This document shows, piece after piece, positions 10,849 through 23,139 of a stretch of DNA of 64,000 nt; position 1 is the first letter of the stretch, and every line of letters starts with the position of its first letter. The translations under genes and the position numbers were made by a program. The stretch covers positions 11,002,930-11,066,929 of the forward strand of contig CM065325.1 in the NCBI GenBank assembly GCA_033032175.1, given 5' to 3'. The notes beneath the pieces are model-generated. The model did not search any database and was not told the origin of the DNA. It worked only from the letters and a program-made list of their open reading frames with translations. The DNA is from Saturnia japonica (Eukaryota > Arthropoda > Insecta > Lepidoptera > Saturniidae).

Positions 10849-13034
10849 TAGACCTTTGACTCAGCTATGTTCCCTTAAGCAAGTCGCTGCGGTCGTTGTG
10901 TGGCCGGAGCTTTATAGTGATAATGTATATTATAATAAAATATGCAGATAAAAGTTTAAATGTTAGTTCATAATAAAAAATACAATATTATGAATATTGT
11001 AAGGCCGAAACAAGCGCGCACTGTGTTCTTATCAAGACGTTGTGTTGACTTTAATAAATAATGTTAAAACAATTAATACGTTGTCTCGAGTTCCGATAAC
11101 TCGGGATGACTTTTAATTTGTAGCAATTTCGATACAATGTCATTGTGTGAAAGACCGCTGATGAGTGGATGTCTTTAATCAGCTGATTTGTTTATTGTAG
11201 ACCTCTTACGGGGTCATCATTGTTTTTATTTATATATTATAACTAGCAACTGGCTTCGGTTAGTTTTCAAAGGTTATTACTCTTGTTGCCAGTCATTTCA
11301 TTTACGTTGATATTTAACTGACTTCAATAAGCTAAATTATTAAAATGGAAAAAACCGACTGCAACAAAAAAAAATTATAGTATAATATAGCCTATGTCAC
11401 TCTCACAATTTAGACCAATGTAACGACACTTCGTATGTTAAAATCTATCAAGCCGTTTAGCCTATAGAGCGTGCCAGAGAAATAGCTGTATTACCTATAT
11501 TAAAAATAGCTGAAATCGATTCAGTAGCCCGGTTTTCACAGTGTGCGTTTATTATGTTACATGTTGTATACATACGCTCGAAAAATATAACAATCCTTTT
11601 TCGCAGTTGGGTAAAAAAGGAAGCTTTTTGGTTTCCTTTAGTATGTTTGTATGCGAACGCTTTTTTTTAATTGCACGACCAATTTTTATGAAGCTTTTAC
11701 TGGGGTACCTAGTTATGGCAAAGTTTTCGTGTATGAAATATTAAGGTACTATTTACCTACTGGCCGGTTTGACAGTGACGACTTGCAATCGATTGGTGGT
11801 CGATGTTGTTTGATATATGTACTGTGTTTACTGTTAATACTTGACGAAGTCGGTTTTACTTTTTTGTATACAATCAACACATTCTCTCTTTTTATATTAT
11901 AATTGTTCAACTTGATTGGTTGTCAACGATCGAGTATCTTAATAAAACTATACTTAAAAAAATGTCGTTAAATTATCAAGATATAATAATGTCTGACTCC
12001 ATAAATAAATCGACGTGAAACTCGTTAAGGTAAACATCTGGTTTGAGATCGCGTACTGCGTTTGGCAGTACGCCATCGAACTGCGCTACAAAATGTTATT
12101 TCCTTATTGAAATTAAGACTAAATGAGTGAGTGAATGAGTTAAAGTTATTTAAAAAAATTAAAAACATTTATTTCATATTCATATAGCAGCTGTTTGTGT
12201 TTGAAGCAATGAAGTTGTAGTTGACTAACTAGATTTTTGCGGAACGCCAAGAATATTTTATTCACAAAGTTGTCAATTAAGAACACAAGTTTGAGAACCT
12301 TATTTAACACGTAAACATACGGCATAACAAGAAACAACAACAGCAACAAATCATTGTTGCGTAGAAGATTCAACTGTCATTTTAACCACTGAAATTCTCA
12401 AAACACGTTTTGTGCGTAATTAATGCGTACCTTGTCACAGTTTAATCTTGTCCGTTAACAGTTTGGATATTTTTAGCCGTACATTATTATCTTTGTGAAT
12501 TTGCTAAACACGCGTTTGTCTTCAAGATGGTTTGCTATTTCTCCGATGCACTGTTTCATTCGCAGGTTGTTGATTATTTCCTATACAAGTACCAATGTGA
12601 TTAAAGATGATCACACGCCCAGATTAAAAGGAGAACTCGATTGAATGTGCTCGTTATCAGATTCTCAACGTATGTCATCTAGATAGCTAAATGATAGATG
12701 AGTTTAAGAAATCGTTAATTTATGATTTCATCAACATCATGTCATATTATAATTATTTTTATTATAATTTTTAACTTAGTTATTATACATGGTAGATACA
12801 TTTTTGTAAAATAGGGAACTGTGGTGACTTTAAATTTTTAAAGATTTATCAACTAGTCTTATAAGTCAAAATTATATAAACATAAATTTTATGTTCTATA
12901 ATTCCAGTATAGCTATCATAGCTATCAAAGGTAGGGAATTATTATAGTAATTTCACTTCTAATAAGAATGGTATCATACGTGAAGTACACAATTCCGCGA
13001 TTGTTAAGTAGAATCCGATAATGTTGTGTTGTGT
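10849..13034. other. AT-rich non-coding DNA with an S6-like element
   Basis: About 11,345-11,870 is bounded by AAAAACCGACTGC and GACGAAGTCGGTTTTA, which are reverse-complement-like ends seen in the S6 repeats near 26.1 and 33.1 kb. Small reading frames inside it (11,541-11,902) carry no recognisable domain. The rest shows nothing beyond the hairpin at 12,051. Confidence 0.35.
12051..12073. other. Perfect 9-bp hairpin
   Basis: GCGTACTGC at 12,051-12,059 and GCAGTACGC at 12,065-12,073 are exact reverse complements around the 5-base loop GTTTG. A mismatch and three more pairs (GAT with ATC) extend the stem. Function unknown. Confidence 0.7.
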
Positions 13035-13165
13035 TCCCGCGCTGATTAGGGTTTCCAAAGCTCCTTGGGAAAAGAGAGTTCAAGGTCGGCAACGATATCT
13101 CTGGTGTTACAAGGGTCCATAGGCTACGGTAACCATCCGGCGGACCGTATGCTTTGTTGCCACCT
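13035..13165 (-). repeat. S2 dispersed repeat
   Basis: Contains GTTCAAGGTCGGCAACGATA, then GGTGTTACAAGGGTCCATAG and GGCTACGGTAACC. The same blocks in this orientation are at 33,650-33,800, and reversed at 35,940-36,175 and 57,735-58,520. I recognise the type as common in Lepidoptera; it is probably SINE- or LINE-derived. Confidence 0.55.
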
Positions 13166-13931
13166 TAATTTGATAAAAATCTCTAATAATTTTAAGTGAG
13201 CGTTTCTTCTGTTTAGTTTAACTAGATAGTTAATTTATTAACAATACACCTAGTAAAACTCGGTCGTCCAGATACATGTTGTTACATAATATGTTTCAGA
13301 TTTCATTGAGATAATTATTTTTCTTCCGTTTATTCCTGATTATATTAGGTGTTCAAAATATACTTGTAAATATTCAGAGAATGAATTAGTACTAGACAGT
13401 CTAGTGACAGAGTTATTCTGGTCCGCCCTAACTCACTTATAAATGAATTGAGTCCGATCGCTTCCCTGTAGCCAATGAGATCGAAATTCAATAGCTTCAT
13501 TTTAACTGCATGATCGTTGTGAAAACAAATTAGTAACTAATACAAAAATGTTAATAAATTAGCCAAAGCAATTATGTTACTATAATTTTTTATCGCCAGA
13601 ACAATAGAATATAAGCTATATTTTACGTTGGTATGCGAAGTAACAAGCAACCTTTCACTAGTAAGAATTTCAAATAACTAACAAATGCCCATAGAAATTT
13701 TTGTGAAGACGTTTTATGGGTTATGAGTATTGAAATATTTACCCTATATCTCCTTATTCTACTACGAAATTTGCAGGTTTATTTGCATGCTAATTTGAAT
13801 TAAAACGGTGTCATTGGTTAACGGTAAAGAAACGTTTGAGAAATGGCTCTATAGTCATGCCATTTAGTGTAAAATATGCACTTGCACAGACAACGCAATG
13901 CTTAGACTGGTGGGTTTAGGAGCATGAAATT

Positions 13932-14440
13932 TTACAGAGAAGTTACATAAATAACGTTAGTGGGTACTAAGTAAGTATTTTTGAAAATGTATCTATGGGG
14001 GTTACGCAAGGGGTTAAAAATAGGTTTATTCTGGACATGTTGCCATTGGGAAATTCCAGAGGGGACACGGCCAGTACAAATATAAACTTGCCATTTGTAA
14101 TTACCACCACGTCGACAAATAATAAATAAGCTTAAATCAGAATCTTCCCTTCTAACTTCGGGAAGGGTAATTTGTCTAATAGTGAGACAGACTCGCATTG
14201 TTGTAGTAAAACTAGCGGTGCTCCGTGACTGCGCGTTTATTACGCAGTAATTATTTTCGTCTCGTGAATTTATTTTTACACATTGACAATTCATATAGCC
14301 TATCATTTGACAGAATGACAAAGCTTGCTGTGTACATTCATAAAAATCGGTCAAGCCCTTTTTAGTTAAATTCGGACAAACAATAAGACTGTCAAAAAGA
14401 AATTAATGTCATATTCGTGATCAGTGTGTTTTATAATGAA
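13932..14440 (-). repeat. S4 repeat fused to another dispersed block
   Basis: Read on the minus strand, an S4 piece ('GGCTTGACCGATTTTTATGA', then 'GGCTATATGAATTGTCAATG', then 'AATTACTGCGTAATAAACGC') leads into a block ending 'GTAACTTCTCTGTAAAATTT'. The 140-codon frame across it is translated repeat, without domains. Confidence 0.5.
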
Positions 14441-14903
14441 TATCTATCAGGAAATTTGAAAAAAAAAAAACATAATGTACGTAACATAACAACAGGTTTA
14501 TTTATGTATATTAATATTGTAAAATACACTATGAACTTTATTTCTTCTTAATCTTACAAAAAAAACGAAGATTATTAGTTAAAGAGAATTCATTTTCTAT
14601 AAATGCTTAATATTTAGACAAAAGTACCTACTAACAACACAAGTAACACGATTCAAATGATCGAAATGGCTTATATTTTAATGCTGGTGTAAATTCCGTT
14701 GTCACCTACAGATTGAGAGGGTCGTTACTCAACATGAGAGTGTTAGTTGCGATCGTAACCATGACGACCCACTTAACGGATACTACTGAAATTCTATGTT
14801 TATTATCTTCACGATGTCTGATTCACGCGCAATATTAGAAATTGTTAGCTCATTGTTATTCCATGTCACTTTTTAATGCGGATTAACACCTTTTTAAGAA
14901 GTT

Positions 14904-14938
14904 CCATATAGCGGGCTGGGAGCTTGGAAGCTATATGG
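14904..14938. other. Hairpin with 9-bp stem
   Basis: CCATATAGC at 14,904-14,912 and GCTATATGG at 14,930-14,938 are exact reverse complements with a 17-base loop. No known element or RNA class is recognised. Confidence 0.5.
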
Positions 14939-15379
14939 TAAAAAGTATTCGTATTTGACTCGACTAACCTAAGACGTGTTTACAAATGTAGATGCGTTAC
15001 CGCGCTCTGTTTTGGCAATATTAAACTCAGGTAATTGCCCGACATTCTCTTAGTCACATATTATCCATTGTCGCGGTTGCACGTCTCTATAACTATTCAT
15101 CATTTCTATCTAACAACAAAAATGGCATATAATTAATGTCCTTAAATTTTTGTATTCTATCCCTTTTTTGCGTATTTTGTAACTGGAAGTATTATTTATA
15201 GTTTATATATATGTATGTATAGTTTAATTGCGCTGTTTTAAGTGGTTTAAATTTATGATGTTGGCATATGGCGCGTCTATATATAAAATATCATTGTGAC
15301 TAACACTCAAAAAGAGATAAACACATACATCATAACGTCATGCCCTATTGCAAGCCTTTTGCAAACTGAATTTATGTAT

Positions 15380-15612
15380 ACTAGCTGATCCCGAAATATG
15401 ACAAACCAAAAGATATTCCCTGTGAAAGGCTTATCGGCATGTGCATGGTTTACGTGACCCATTCAGGTGCAGATCTCTACCACCTCACTTAATCTGGCTA
15501 TACACTGGCTTATCCCAGAAAGCGACACGTCTAACCGTGGTACTATGGCAGGTGTTACACCTGGTTTATGGTGGTTGTGATCCGAGCAGAGTAGCAGTAT
15601 GAAGTAACAAAC
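15380..15612 (+). repeat. S7 dispersed repeat, longest copy
   Basis: Contains ACTAGCTGATCCCGAAATAT, GACAAACCAAAAGATATTCC and later GGCTTATCCCAGAAAGCGAC and GGTGGTTGTGATCCGAG. The second half matches 52,575-52,680 and the first half matches the reverse of 43,080-43,150. Confidence 0.5.
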
Positions 15613-15900
15613 AAATAAATAAATTAATTCATTAAATTAACATATAAAATAAATTATTTTAAAAAAGAAACTACAATAGAAAATATATACGATTGAAAAT
15701 AAAAATCAGCTTTCCTGAAAAGTTTTCATTTGGTGGATTCGCCTTTTCTACAAATCATTGACGATATGTATGTTCACAAAATGTTCTTTTCATTATGCTT
15801 CCAATCATACCTGATAAAATTTTATAACACATAAGCCATTTGTGCAATAATAATATAATTAATCTTTATTCCAGTGATATAATAGTACATTATGGTACAA

Positions 15901-16006
15901 GTGTGTAATGTTGGTGATTACCGCTGAGGCGCCATTGAGACCCGAGCCGTTAGGTGAGGCCGTGAGGGTCTTAAGAGAGCCGAGGACGGTAATCATCAAT
16001 ACACAC
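15901..16006. mobile_element. Tiny inverted-repeat element (MITE-like)
   Basis: GTGTGTAATGTTGGTGATTA at 15,901 and the reverse complement of the sequence ending at 16,006 (GTGTGTATTGATGATTACCG) form terminal inverted repeats of about 20-23 bp with a 3-base gap. The core is GC-rich and the whole is 106 bp. A short frame starting at 15,908 lies across it and is not a gene. Confidence 0.4.
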
Positions 16007-16009
16007 GTG

Positions 16010-18110
16010 TATCATACGACGTTTTTCAACACACTTGTGAAGAAAATAATAATAAAAAATAATTTTTTTTCGCTATGGCGGGAAAAATTAATCAGTTTGC
16101 GCGCGCATCTAACAATGGCGATCGGCCATAGACTAAAGGAATGAGGTTTCTTTTTTTTTTGGCTTTCCGCAGATAGCGTTTTAGCCACGTATAAAATGGG
16201 GAATTTAAAGTTTTCTTTATTACAGAGAAAACAAAAGCTATATTTGAGTGAAAGTTTTATTTATTAAACACGTACAAGTTGAAATTATCTATTTAAATAC
16301 GAAGTTGTATGAAATAAGCAAGCAATAGGTACATTAATGTATTTGTTCTATTGATCATTATCTTTTTTGTATCGAAACTTTTTTAAGAACAAAGCTACTC
16401 GACCAATACAATAAAAAAAACTCTTTAACTCACTTGTGAATAATAGCAATGAAAAACTCACAGTTTGATTACAGATGTCATTATGTGCCTAATTGCGGTT
16501 ATATTAGAGCCACTTTATGAGCAAGTGTGTTGAAAAGATTATTTTTATTGTACGTAAATGTTTAAGTCAATATAAACACAATATCAAGACAATTATGTCA
16601 CGTTTTGTTAAAAGTATTCCGTTGAAACAAAAGCAAATCAAATGAATATATCCCAGTATTGAAATCTAGTTGAAATCAAGATTTTGATTTCTTCTACAAT
16701 TTCATCCAACTAAATTATTATTCTTTGGTTTGATTGATGTGACATAGGTAATCTACACCTATATACAGCATAATCAGGAGGTAAATTGTTGCCAACACTC
16801 TTCTCAAGCATTAGAGTTCAATAGAGTGGAGTAAAGGGAGCTTTAAAAAAAACTTGGACTTTGAAAAAGTGATTTCATTATCACATTTAACAAAAACATA
16901 GAGTTTTACTAATATTCCTAATACGTAAAACTATGTAATTATTATATGAATTAATTTGGTTTTTATTACCACATAAAATCATCGAGGTCGCATTTATATG
17001 AAACAGCGTTTACATACAGATCGCAATAAAACGGAACTTTAATATCACTATGCAATTAATCTTTTAAGCAATAAAACCGTATCTAATTGCAACATTTTCT
17101 ATCTTGGAAACCGACCGGAACGAGAGACCTCCTGTCCCCTTCGCTCCTTATCAAAAATGTATTAATAAGTCGTGATTACAACGGTCTAGTTAAACTGGCA
17201 TGTACTTTGCATCACAATTATTATACATCTATAAGCAAATTGGCACGTGGTTGGTAGATACTATGACTTGGCACTTATACCATTGACACTAACACATAGT
17301 CAATATCACTCTGAAACGGAATAGAGCAAATGTCCGATTCTTTTAAAGAAAAATCATCTCTAAATTAACGTAACAAAGTTAATAATGGATTATACGAATG
17401 TGTTGTCGGGTACGATATTAAACATGATAAGAAATATATATAGTATGTTAGTGGCATTACGTTAGAGATTTAAATATGCATCGCGACGAGACATTGTAAC
17501 AATCTTGTTGCTGTTAGTCGATCATATTACGAGCTTTTACTTCCTTATTTTGTTAATAATATCGTAGTATAGTTTATATTGATAATAGAAATAGTATTCA
17601 AGAGTCGTCCGTTAGGTTTTCATAGTGTTGTAATAAATTATACGAGTTAATTATAGTGAATCTATTAAAACATCGATTGAACTAATCCTCAGTTCCTTTA
17701 ATTGTCACTTATTTATTGTTCATACTTTTCTGCATTATTTTTTGAACTGAAAACTTCTTTAACATCATGATTTGAAACTCGATGAAACCAAGAAGCGACA
17801 CAAATAGAGAAAAAGTCATACATCTATAGGATTTACCCAGCGAGAGAATGAGATAGCATATATTATACAGTCTCCTCTTAGTACGTGTATGTACATTTGC
17901 GTGTTACGAAGCCTTGGTAAAGGCGTCATAGCCAGGGTGGTGTATTATTCACGTGTATAATTTTCTGAAGGTTTCACTTCTACCGCGTGTGAAGTGCACA
18001 CATGTTTTTATTTTATCGTAGCAGGGCAAAGTGACTACACTGTACCTAATAGTGAGCAAAGTGCAATCCAATAACAGCGGCGACAACCGTGGGACCGTGC
18101 TTCAAACATA
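16010..18110. other. AT-rich non-coding DNA
   Basis: No domain-bearing reading frame, repeat family or RNA gene recognised here. Confidence 0.4.
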
Positions 18111-18115
18111 ATAAA

Positions 18116-18258
18116 TTTAGCCATCAATGATCATTATGTCAATGCATTTTACTGACAATTTTTAATTTTTTTATTCAAGTATACAACGTTAAATTTTTTT
18201 CACTCAATTAAAAAAAAAAACAGTAAATTGAATTCACATTATTATCATTGATGGCTAA
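18116..18258. repeat. S9 inverted repeat
   Basis: TTTAGCCATCAATGATCATT at 18,116 and the reverse complement of 18,221-18,258 (TTAGCCATCAATGATAATAA) form arms of about 38 bp around a 66-bp AT-rich spacer. Single arms recur at about 32,725-32,775, 40,528-40,600 and 42,815-42,860, so this is a dispersed element. Confidence 0.5.
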
Positions 18259-18912
18259 CTTCATTAAGTCGCACTTCCGTCACAATACGCGTGCGTAGCT
18301 TTCAATTTTACTCTCTCATAAACGCGCCAAAATATAGAAACCATAGAGTAATAAAGTCCGCTCACTGTACCTAGAGAGTGCAAAACTTGTTAAAAGTATC
18401 GAAACAATGCGATTCATTTACGCGGGTGTAAGGAAGGGCACGGGGGTAGGGCATGGTTTGTCCCTTATCTCTAAAGTGATGTGCGTTGTCCGCCGGTACG
18501 GACATTGTATCGATATATTCGTTGGTGTTAAAAATAACTTCGACAAATGTTTATTTTACTTGTTTATTATAATAATGATAACAAAATTATCTTAACCACT
18601 AAATACATAATATATATAATAACAAAAAATTGAAAAATTTTTCAAGAACCTTCAAATAAAATTAACTTATTGTAAATCTGTCTCTTTGAATTTACTTTAT
18701 TTTTCCTACTTTTAACAATATAATATAATCTTATATTTAAATATATTTCAATAACGGCTTTAATCAGACAATTAAATATCTCATTAACGAAACAACGAAT
18801 CCTTTTTTTTTAAATGAGCTGCTGATTTGCTCCCCTACGATATATGTACGTAGGAGTTGTTCCGTTTTTGAGCACACTAATACGATGTCTGGAGAGGGAT
18901 AGGTTAATCCAC

Positions 18913-19907
18913 CTAAATCTCTATGTTTACTAATAATAATTTAAATATAAATAATTTACGCTTCAAACGCCTTTGATGGCACTGTAGGTGTTTTATTTTT
19001 AATAAACGTTCATGCGATATACGTTCCAGACATTTTATACGTGATTTTAGTTTTTTTTTGCGAGGAGAATCAATAAGCATATCTGGTACAAAACTAGCAG
19101 TGACTTCAACGTCCATTTCATTTTCATTTTCTTGTACAGTTTCCTCAGTCTAAAATAAATACAATGAAAATTAAAGTAGGTATAATTTTATAGTGACTCT
19201 AACCATGAACAATTAATGACAATATAAATTATAGAATATTTTTATAAAATTTCCCACATCAAGTTTTAACGTAGGTACTGCATTTGGTAATAAATATCGC
19301 CTTTTCTTGCTCAAATTAAAACGATGATTCCTCAAAATGCTGAGAACATATTGTAGTTCGAGGCCCTGGAAACCATCCATCTTTACGAACTACATCTATC
19401 CATTTCTCTTTTGTCTTTGGGTCTTTAGGAAAGCTGTAAGATCACAAAATTCTCACTGAGTAAATTTCTAAAAATATATAAGTAAATAAATTATATTCAT
19501 ACTAATTCAAATAACTTAAATATCATACATTATCATTACAATATCGAAAACATTATATTAGGTACTAAATATTGTGATAGGACAAATTAATATTCTTTAT
19601 TAATGAATATTTAGAAAGAAATTACATTTAAAATCATAGTTAAAAGAAACAATATTCATTAAATAAAGTAGGACCAAGTCTATATTCATAAAATGCGGTA
19701 ATAGTCACTCGATACAAACAAGAGTAGGCACAACACTACAGCGTCTTGAGTAAACTCAACTGTAATGGCGGCGTGTCATGTAATTAATAATTATTTTGAC
19801 GTAAAATAATAGTCCATCAGTACTTACACATGAAAAGAGATACCACTGGATTTCAGGTTTTTCTTTCTATAATGGTTTTTAAAAGTTTTCACTGCACAAT
19901 TATACAT
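18913..19907 (-). pseudogene. THAP-domain and coiled-coil gene remnant, three exons
   Basis: Exon 1 (19,907-19,828) starts at an ATG and encodes MYNCAVKTFKNHYRKK to SGISFH; a good donor, GTAAGT, follows. Exon 2 (19,433-19,258, acceptor TTACAG) joins in phase to give FHVFPKDPKTKEKW and then GPRTTICSQHFEESSF. Exon 3 (19,149-18,913, acceptor TTTTAG) carries 'SPRKKKLKSRIKCLERISHE' and a basic coiled coil. This is the THAP zinc-binding fold (C2CH) with its W, HF and downstream 'NAVPTLKL' signature, followed by the coiled coil typical of THAP proteins and P-element transposases. Two lesions: the second zinc Cys is Phe (CAVKTF where C-x4-C is expected), and an extra T near 19,318 puts a stop directly after 'SSF', with the family sequence resuming in the next frame. 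No transposase catalytic domain follows. It may be a decayed P-element-like transposon or a THAP pseudogene. Confidence 0.7.
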
Positions 19908-20267
19908 TTTGCTTCGTAAAAGTATTATTTTGTCAGAGATAAGCACTGGACGAAACGCGTGAACAGACTGAGCGCAGGTACAGGCGTCGGGGAAGACATA
20001 CATGAAAAATTCATGTATAGGTGGTAAGACAGGCGAGACCGTTGTTCTGGTTCTATACTCTAACACGCCGAGTTCATTATTCTATGATAGAAACATACTT
20101 TTTACACGCGAGGAGACGCGACGCAGAGAGAAAAGGACAGAACTGTGCTATAAACCGAGATAGTCAGACGAGTGCAACGCGTCGGGAATTAATAAGGGTG
20201 AAGCAATAAGATGCCTTATCTGTACGTTGCGACGTCTGAGCGGTGACGCTGCTTCGTTTTATATTTA

Positions 20268-20765
20268 AACTAGCTGTGCTCGTGGCTTCGCTCACGTGGA
20301 CTACAGAATGCCCGCGCGAATCTTGCTCCCTCGCTCCCTGCTATTTAAAAATGCTTATTGTGGGTGTTTCTTAGAAAATAGACGTATACTCTTCCAGACT
20401 TTTTTGTAGGTATTTTTAATGTCTACAAATGTTTAGTACGTACATTAATTTGCTATATCTCTTATGGTGAACTCAGCGTAAGCCATTTAAGCGCCCGAAT
20501 TGATTCACCATGACCAGTTTTTTTTATTTGTGCGGAACCCTAATTCTTTTTGTAAAATAAAATTAGCCTAAGTTACTCCCTATAAATTCAACTATCTACT
20601 AGTGAAAGTCCCGTCAAAATCGGTCCTACCGTTTCGGAGATTACCCGGAACAAACAGACAGATAAAAAATCATAAATGGGTGTTTTGTTATAGGTATCGT
20701 ATATACTTTCATAAGCATTTAGTAAAAAGCTGTTATTTTGACAGTGCAAACAGACACTTCAACTT
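20268..20765 (+). repeat. R dispersed repeat, long copy
   Basis: Begins AAACTAGCTGTGCTCGTGGC and includes 'AATGCTTATTGTGGGTGTTT', 'GCCATTTAAGCGCCCGAATT' and 'GTCCCGTCAAAATCGGTCC'. Short frames inside it are not genes. Confidence 0.5.
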
Positions 20766-20777
20766 TATTAATTGTAC

Positions 20778-20905
20778 TTGCTGTGCCCGTGGTTTCGCTC
20801 ACGTGGACTACAGAATGCCCGCGCGAATCTTACTCCTCCGCTCCCGGCTATTTTAAAGATAAAAATGCTTATTGTGGGTGTTCCTTAGAAGATAGATAGA
20901 AGATC
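20778..20905 (+). repeat. R dispersed repeat, second head in tandem
   Basis: Restarts with GCTGTGCCCGTGGTTTCGCT and 'GACTACAGAATGCCCGCGCG', the same head as at 20,272, immediately after the first copy ends. It stops after GTGGGTGTTCCTTAGAAGAT. Confidence 0.55.
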
Positions 20906-20913
20906 ACAACGAC

Positions 20914-21450
20914 AACCCACACGACGCGTTGCGGTGTTATACGGCTACGCAGCACGCGCGTGTGGACGGTAAAACGGTAGCTCGCACAGACGGCCTGTGC
21001 ACAATCGATGATATGCTGAAAACTAGAATGCGTAGTATTGGTTTGCACGGTTTTGCCTACGAGTCTATACTCTCAGAGCACTATGTTCTGTGGCTTGCAC
21101 AGTCCAGTTTGCGCGTGGTTACCCGCACATGTGGCCACTGTACGATGTTCCGTCTTTTTTGTATAGTCATGACTGCACGGGGAAAACGGTGCGTGTAAGT
21201 AGCCAGGGCGTAACACACGAGGGAATTAGGGAGAAGAAGCGGGGAGGATGGAGGCGGTGTAGCACCGGAGCAGCAACGCTGCCAGCGTAGCGGTACAGTG
21301 CTGACATAGCACACCCTTCACCGGAACGCAGCGATGTCGTAGCAATGGAGGCGTTGCGTTGCGTCAACACATTGCTCGTGTAGCACACTTAATGTGTTGA
21401 AATCACAGAGTTGCGACGACGCAATACACTGACAACGCCCGTGTGGTCTC
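20914..21450. mobile_element. GC-rich MITE-like block with imperfect TIRs
   Basis: The left end CCACACGACGCGTTGCG and the reverse complement of the right end (CCACACGGGCGTTGTC), each followed by a similar GTGTTATAC / GTGTATTGC stretch, form imperfect terminal inverted repeats of about 35 bp. The interior is much richer in G and C than its surroundings. Several overlapping short frames on both strands have no domain and are compositional artefacts. Superfamily unknown; no clear target duplication. Confidence 0.4.
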
Positions 21451-21551
21451 ACTTTAATAATGTGTTTCTAGCCATACAATAGTACAATTTAATTTGACTC
21501 AACACGCATCACTTAGCGTGACTTGTTATAAGTAGGATTTTACTAGTTTAA

Positions 21552-21640
21552 GTCCGGTGAAGCTGTAAAAGCCATCAGCGGCTCTGTTTTTGGATAGAGT
21601 ACCCTAAGGCTAAGAGTATAGCTAGTCAAAAAATTAAAAT
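21552..21640 (+). repeat. S5 repeat piece
   Basis: TCCGGTGAAGCTGTAAAAGC is followed by GGCTCTGTTTTTGG and GGCTAAGAGTATAGC. One of seven pieces of this family in the window. Confidence 0.6.
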
Positions 21641-23134
21641 ACGTAACCTTGTAGTATTCAAGAGTTTTACATTGTACAATACTCTCTTTCGGACTAATAT
21701 CTTGGAATTAAAGTTAAAAACAATAAGTAATACGAAATCAAAACATTCTTATTTGGAATTCTGGATAAAAAACAATCTATAGATAGAAGCCGAAGCACTT
21801 CAATAATAACTTGGTTCGAAATATTCGTAAGGGTAAAAACAATGCGCGTGTTGTGATATAAGGTATTCAATCAAATTTTTTTGGGATACTTATTTGGACT
21901 ACAAAGTGTAAGGCGCTTTATAAAATAAAACCTTTTCTCACTGAGCTTTTAAACAATATTATTACAGTAGTTCGCGTTAAAAGAGTACAGAATGCAATAA
22001 AAAAATAACAATTTAAAAAATTATAACCATCTTATAAATAATACAGTTAATAAGTACATTAAAATTCTTTACAGCATATACATTTATCTGAATTTGATCA
22101 GTTTTTACTGAACGAGCGCTTACCTTATCGGCCTCATATTCACTTTACATCAGGTTTGATTCTGTCCTCAGTATAAAGCAATGTGTTATGAAAAACAGTA
22201 AAATGTTATCTAACAGATTCTATAAATAATTACGGTGGAGGTTTAATATTAACATTATAGATGTAACTTTTAAATGCATGAATGCTTATTTTTAATTTAA
22301 AAAATTGAAATGAACGATAAAGAATGTAAATGTTACGGAAAGTATCTTGTTGCTTATAAAAAATATATATTTATAAAAATAATTATTGATCTACAAATAC
22401 ATCACTATGTTAAGGCTTAATGTTATTTGTTTATAAAAAATTATACGGTTAACTTGAAGAATGATCGAACGACATTTGAGACATTTAAAGGGTCTGTAAA
22501 CCTTTAAGTGTCTCTTAAAGACTGGCAAATCGTCACAGCAGAACCAACACGGTGTCCACTATGATGAAGGTAAGACAAAATATTAGAAATATGTAGCAAA
22601 TCATTATTTAAATATTTTATTAGTAATAGCTTGCGTTTATACGAAATGCGAAATTGTTTTTCTTATCTAACTATATTAGTTTACCTTCGTTGTCTATTAT
22701 GATTATAAAAATATCAAATTAGAATACCAATTTGTTTTTTTTATGCCCAAGTATAACATTGTCTGAAATCAGATATCTGAGCCCTTCGTGAAATGGTTGA
22801 AATGACATTTTTTGTAGGTAATCTTGTAAAGTATATCGTAGTCATATAGAAGCAAAAGTAACATAAGTACAATTTTTTATTATGGGTTTTCATTATAAAA
22901 ATTACTGTTATTTTTATGAATATCAAGGATTTATTCAGAGTTCTATTTTGTAGTTTGTGACAATAACGTTATTTTTTACCTATACCTCTGTAAGTACATG
23001 TATTATATCTCAAAGATAATTGTTTTTGTGGCAACGCCATATTTCTCTTAATTCTTATCTCTAATCCACCTATCCTGTTTTTCCTTGATATCTTTTCCAT
23101 GACCATAAACAAAATCAAAAAAAGTAATTAAAGT
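21641..23134. other. AT-rich non-coding DNA
   Basis: No recognisable gene or repeat. The only notable point is ATGATGAAG followed by the splice-donor-like GTAAGA at 22,561-22,575, discussed as a weak candidate 5' exon. Confidence 0.35.
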
Positions 23135-23139
23135 TCATA

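Noticed and set aside
11541..11902. Two short overlapping frames
   Set aside because: No domain, hydrophobic AT-rich translation, and they lie inside an S6-like repeat.
13932..14354. 140-codon minus-strand frame
   Set aside because: It is translated S4 repeat joined to another dispersed block; no domain, and the same DNA recurs elsewhere as non-coding repeat.
15908..16144. 78-codon plus-strand frame
   Set aside because: It begins inside a 106-bp inverted-repeat element and continues into AT-rich DNA without any domain.
20929..21388. Cluster of overlapping frames on both strands
   Set aside because: Frames in several registers on both strands with no preferred codon bias show a GC-rich block, not a gene.
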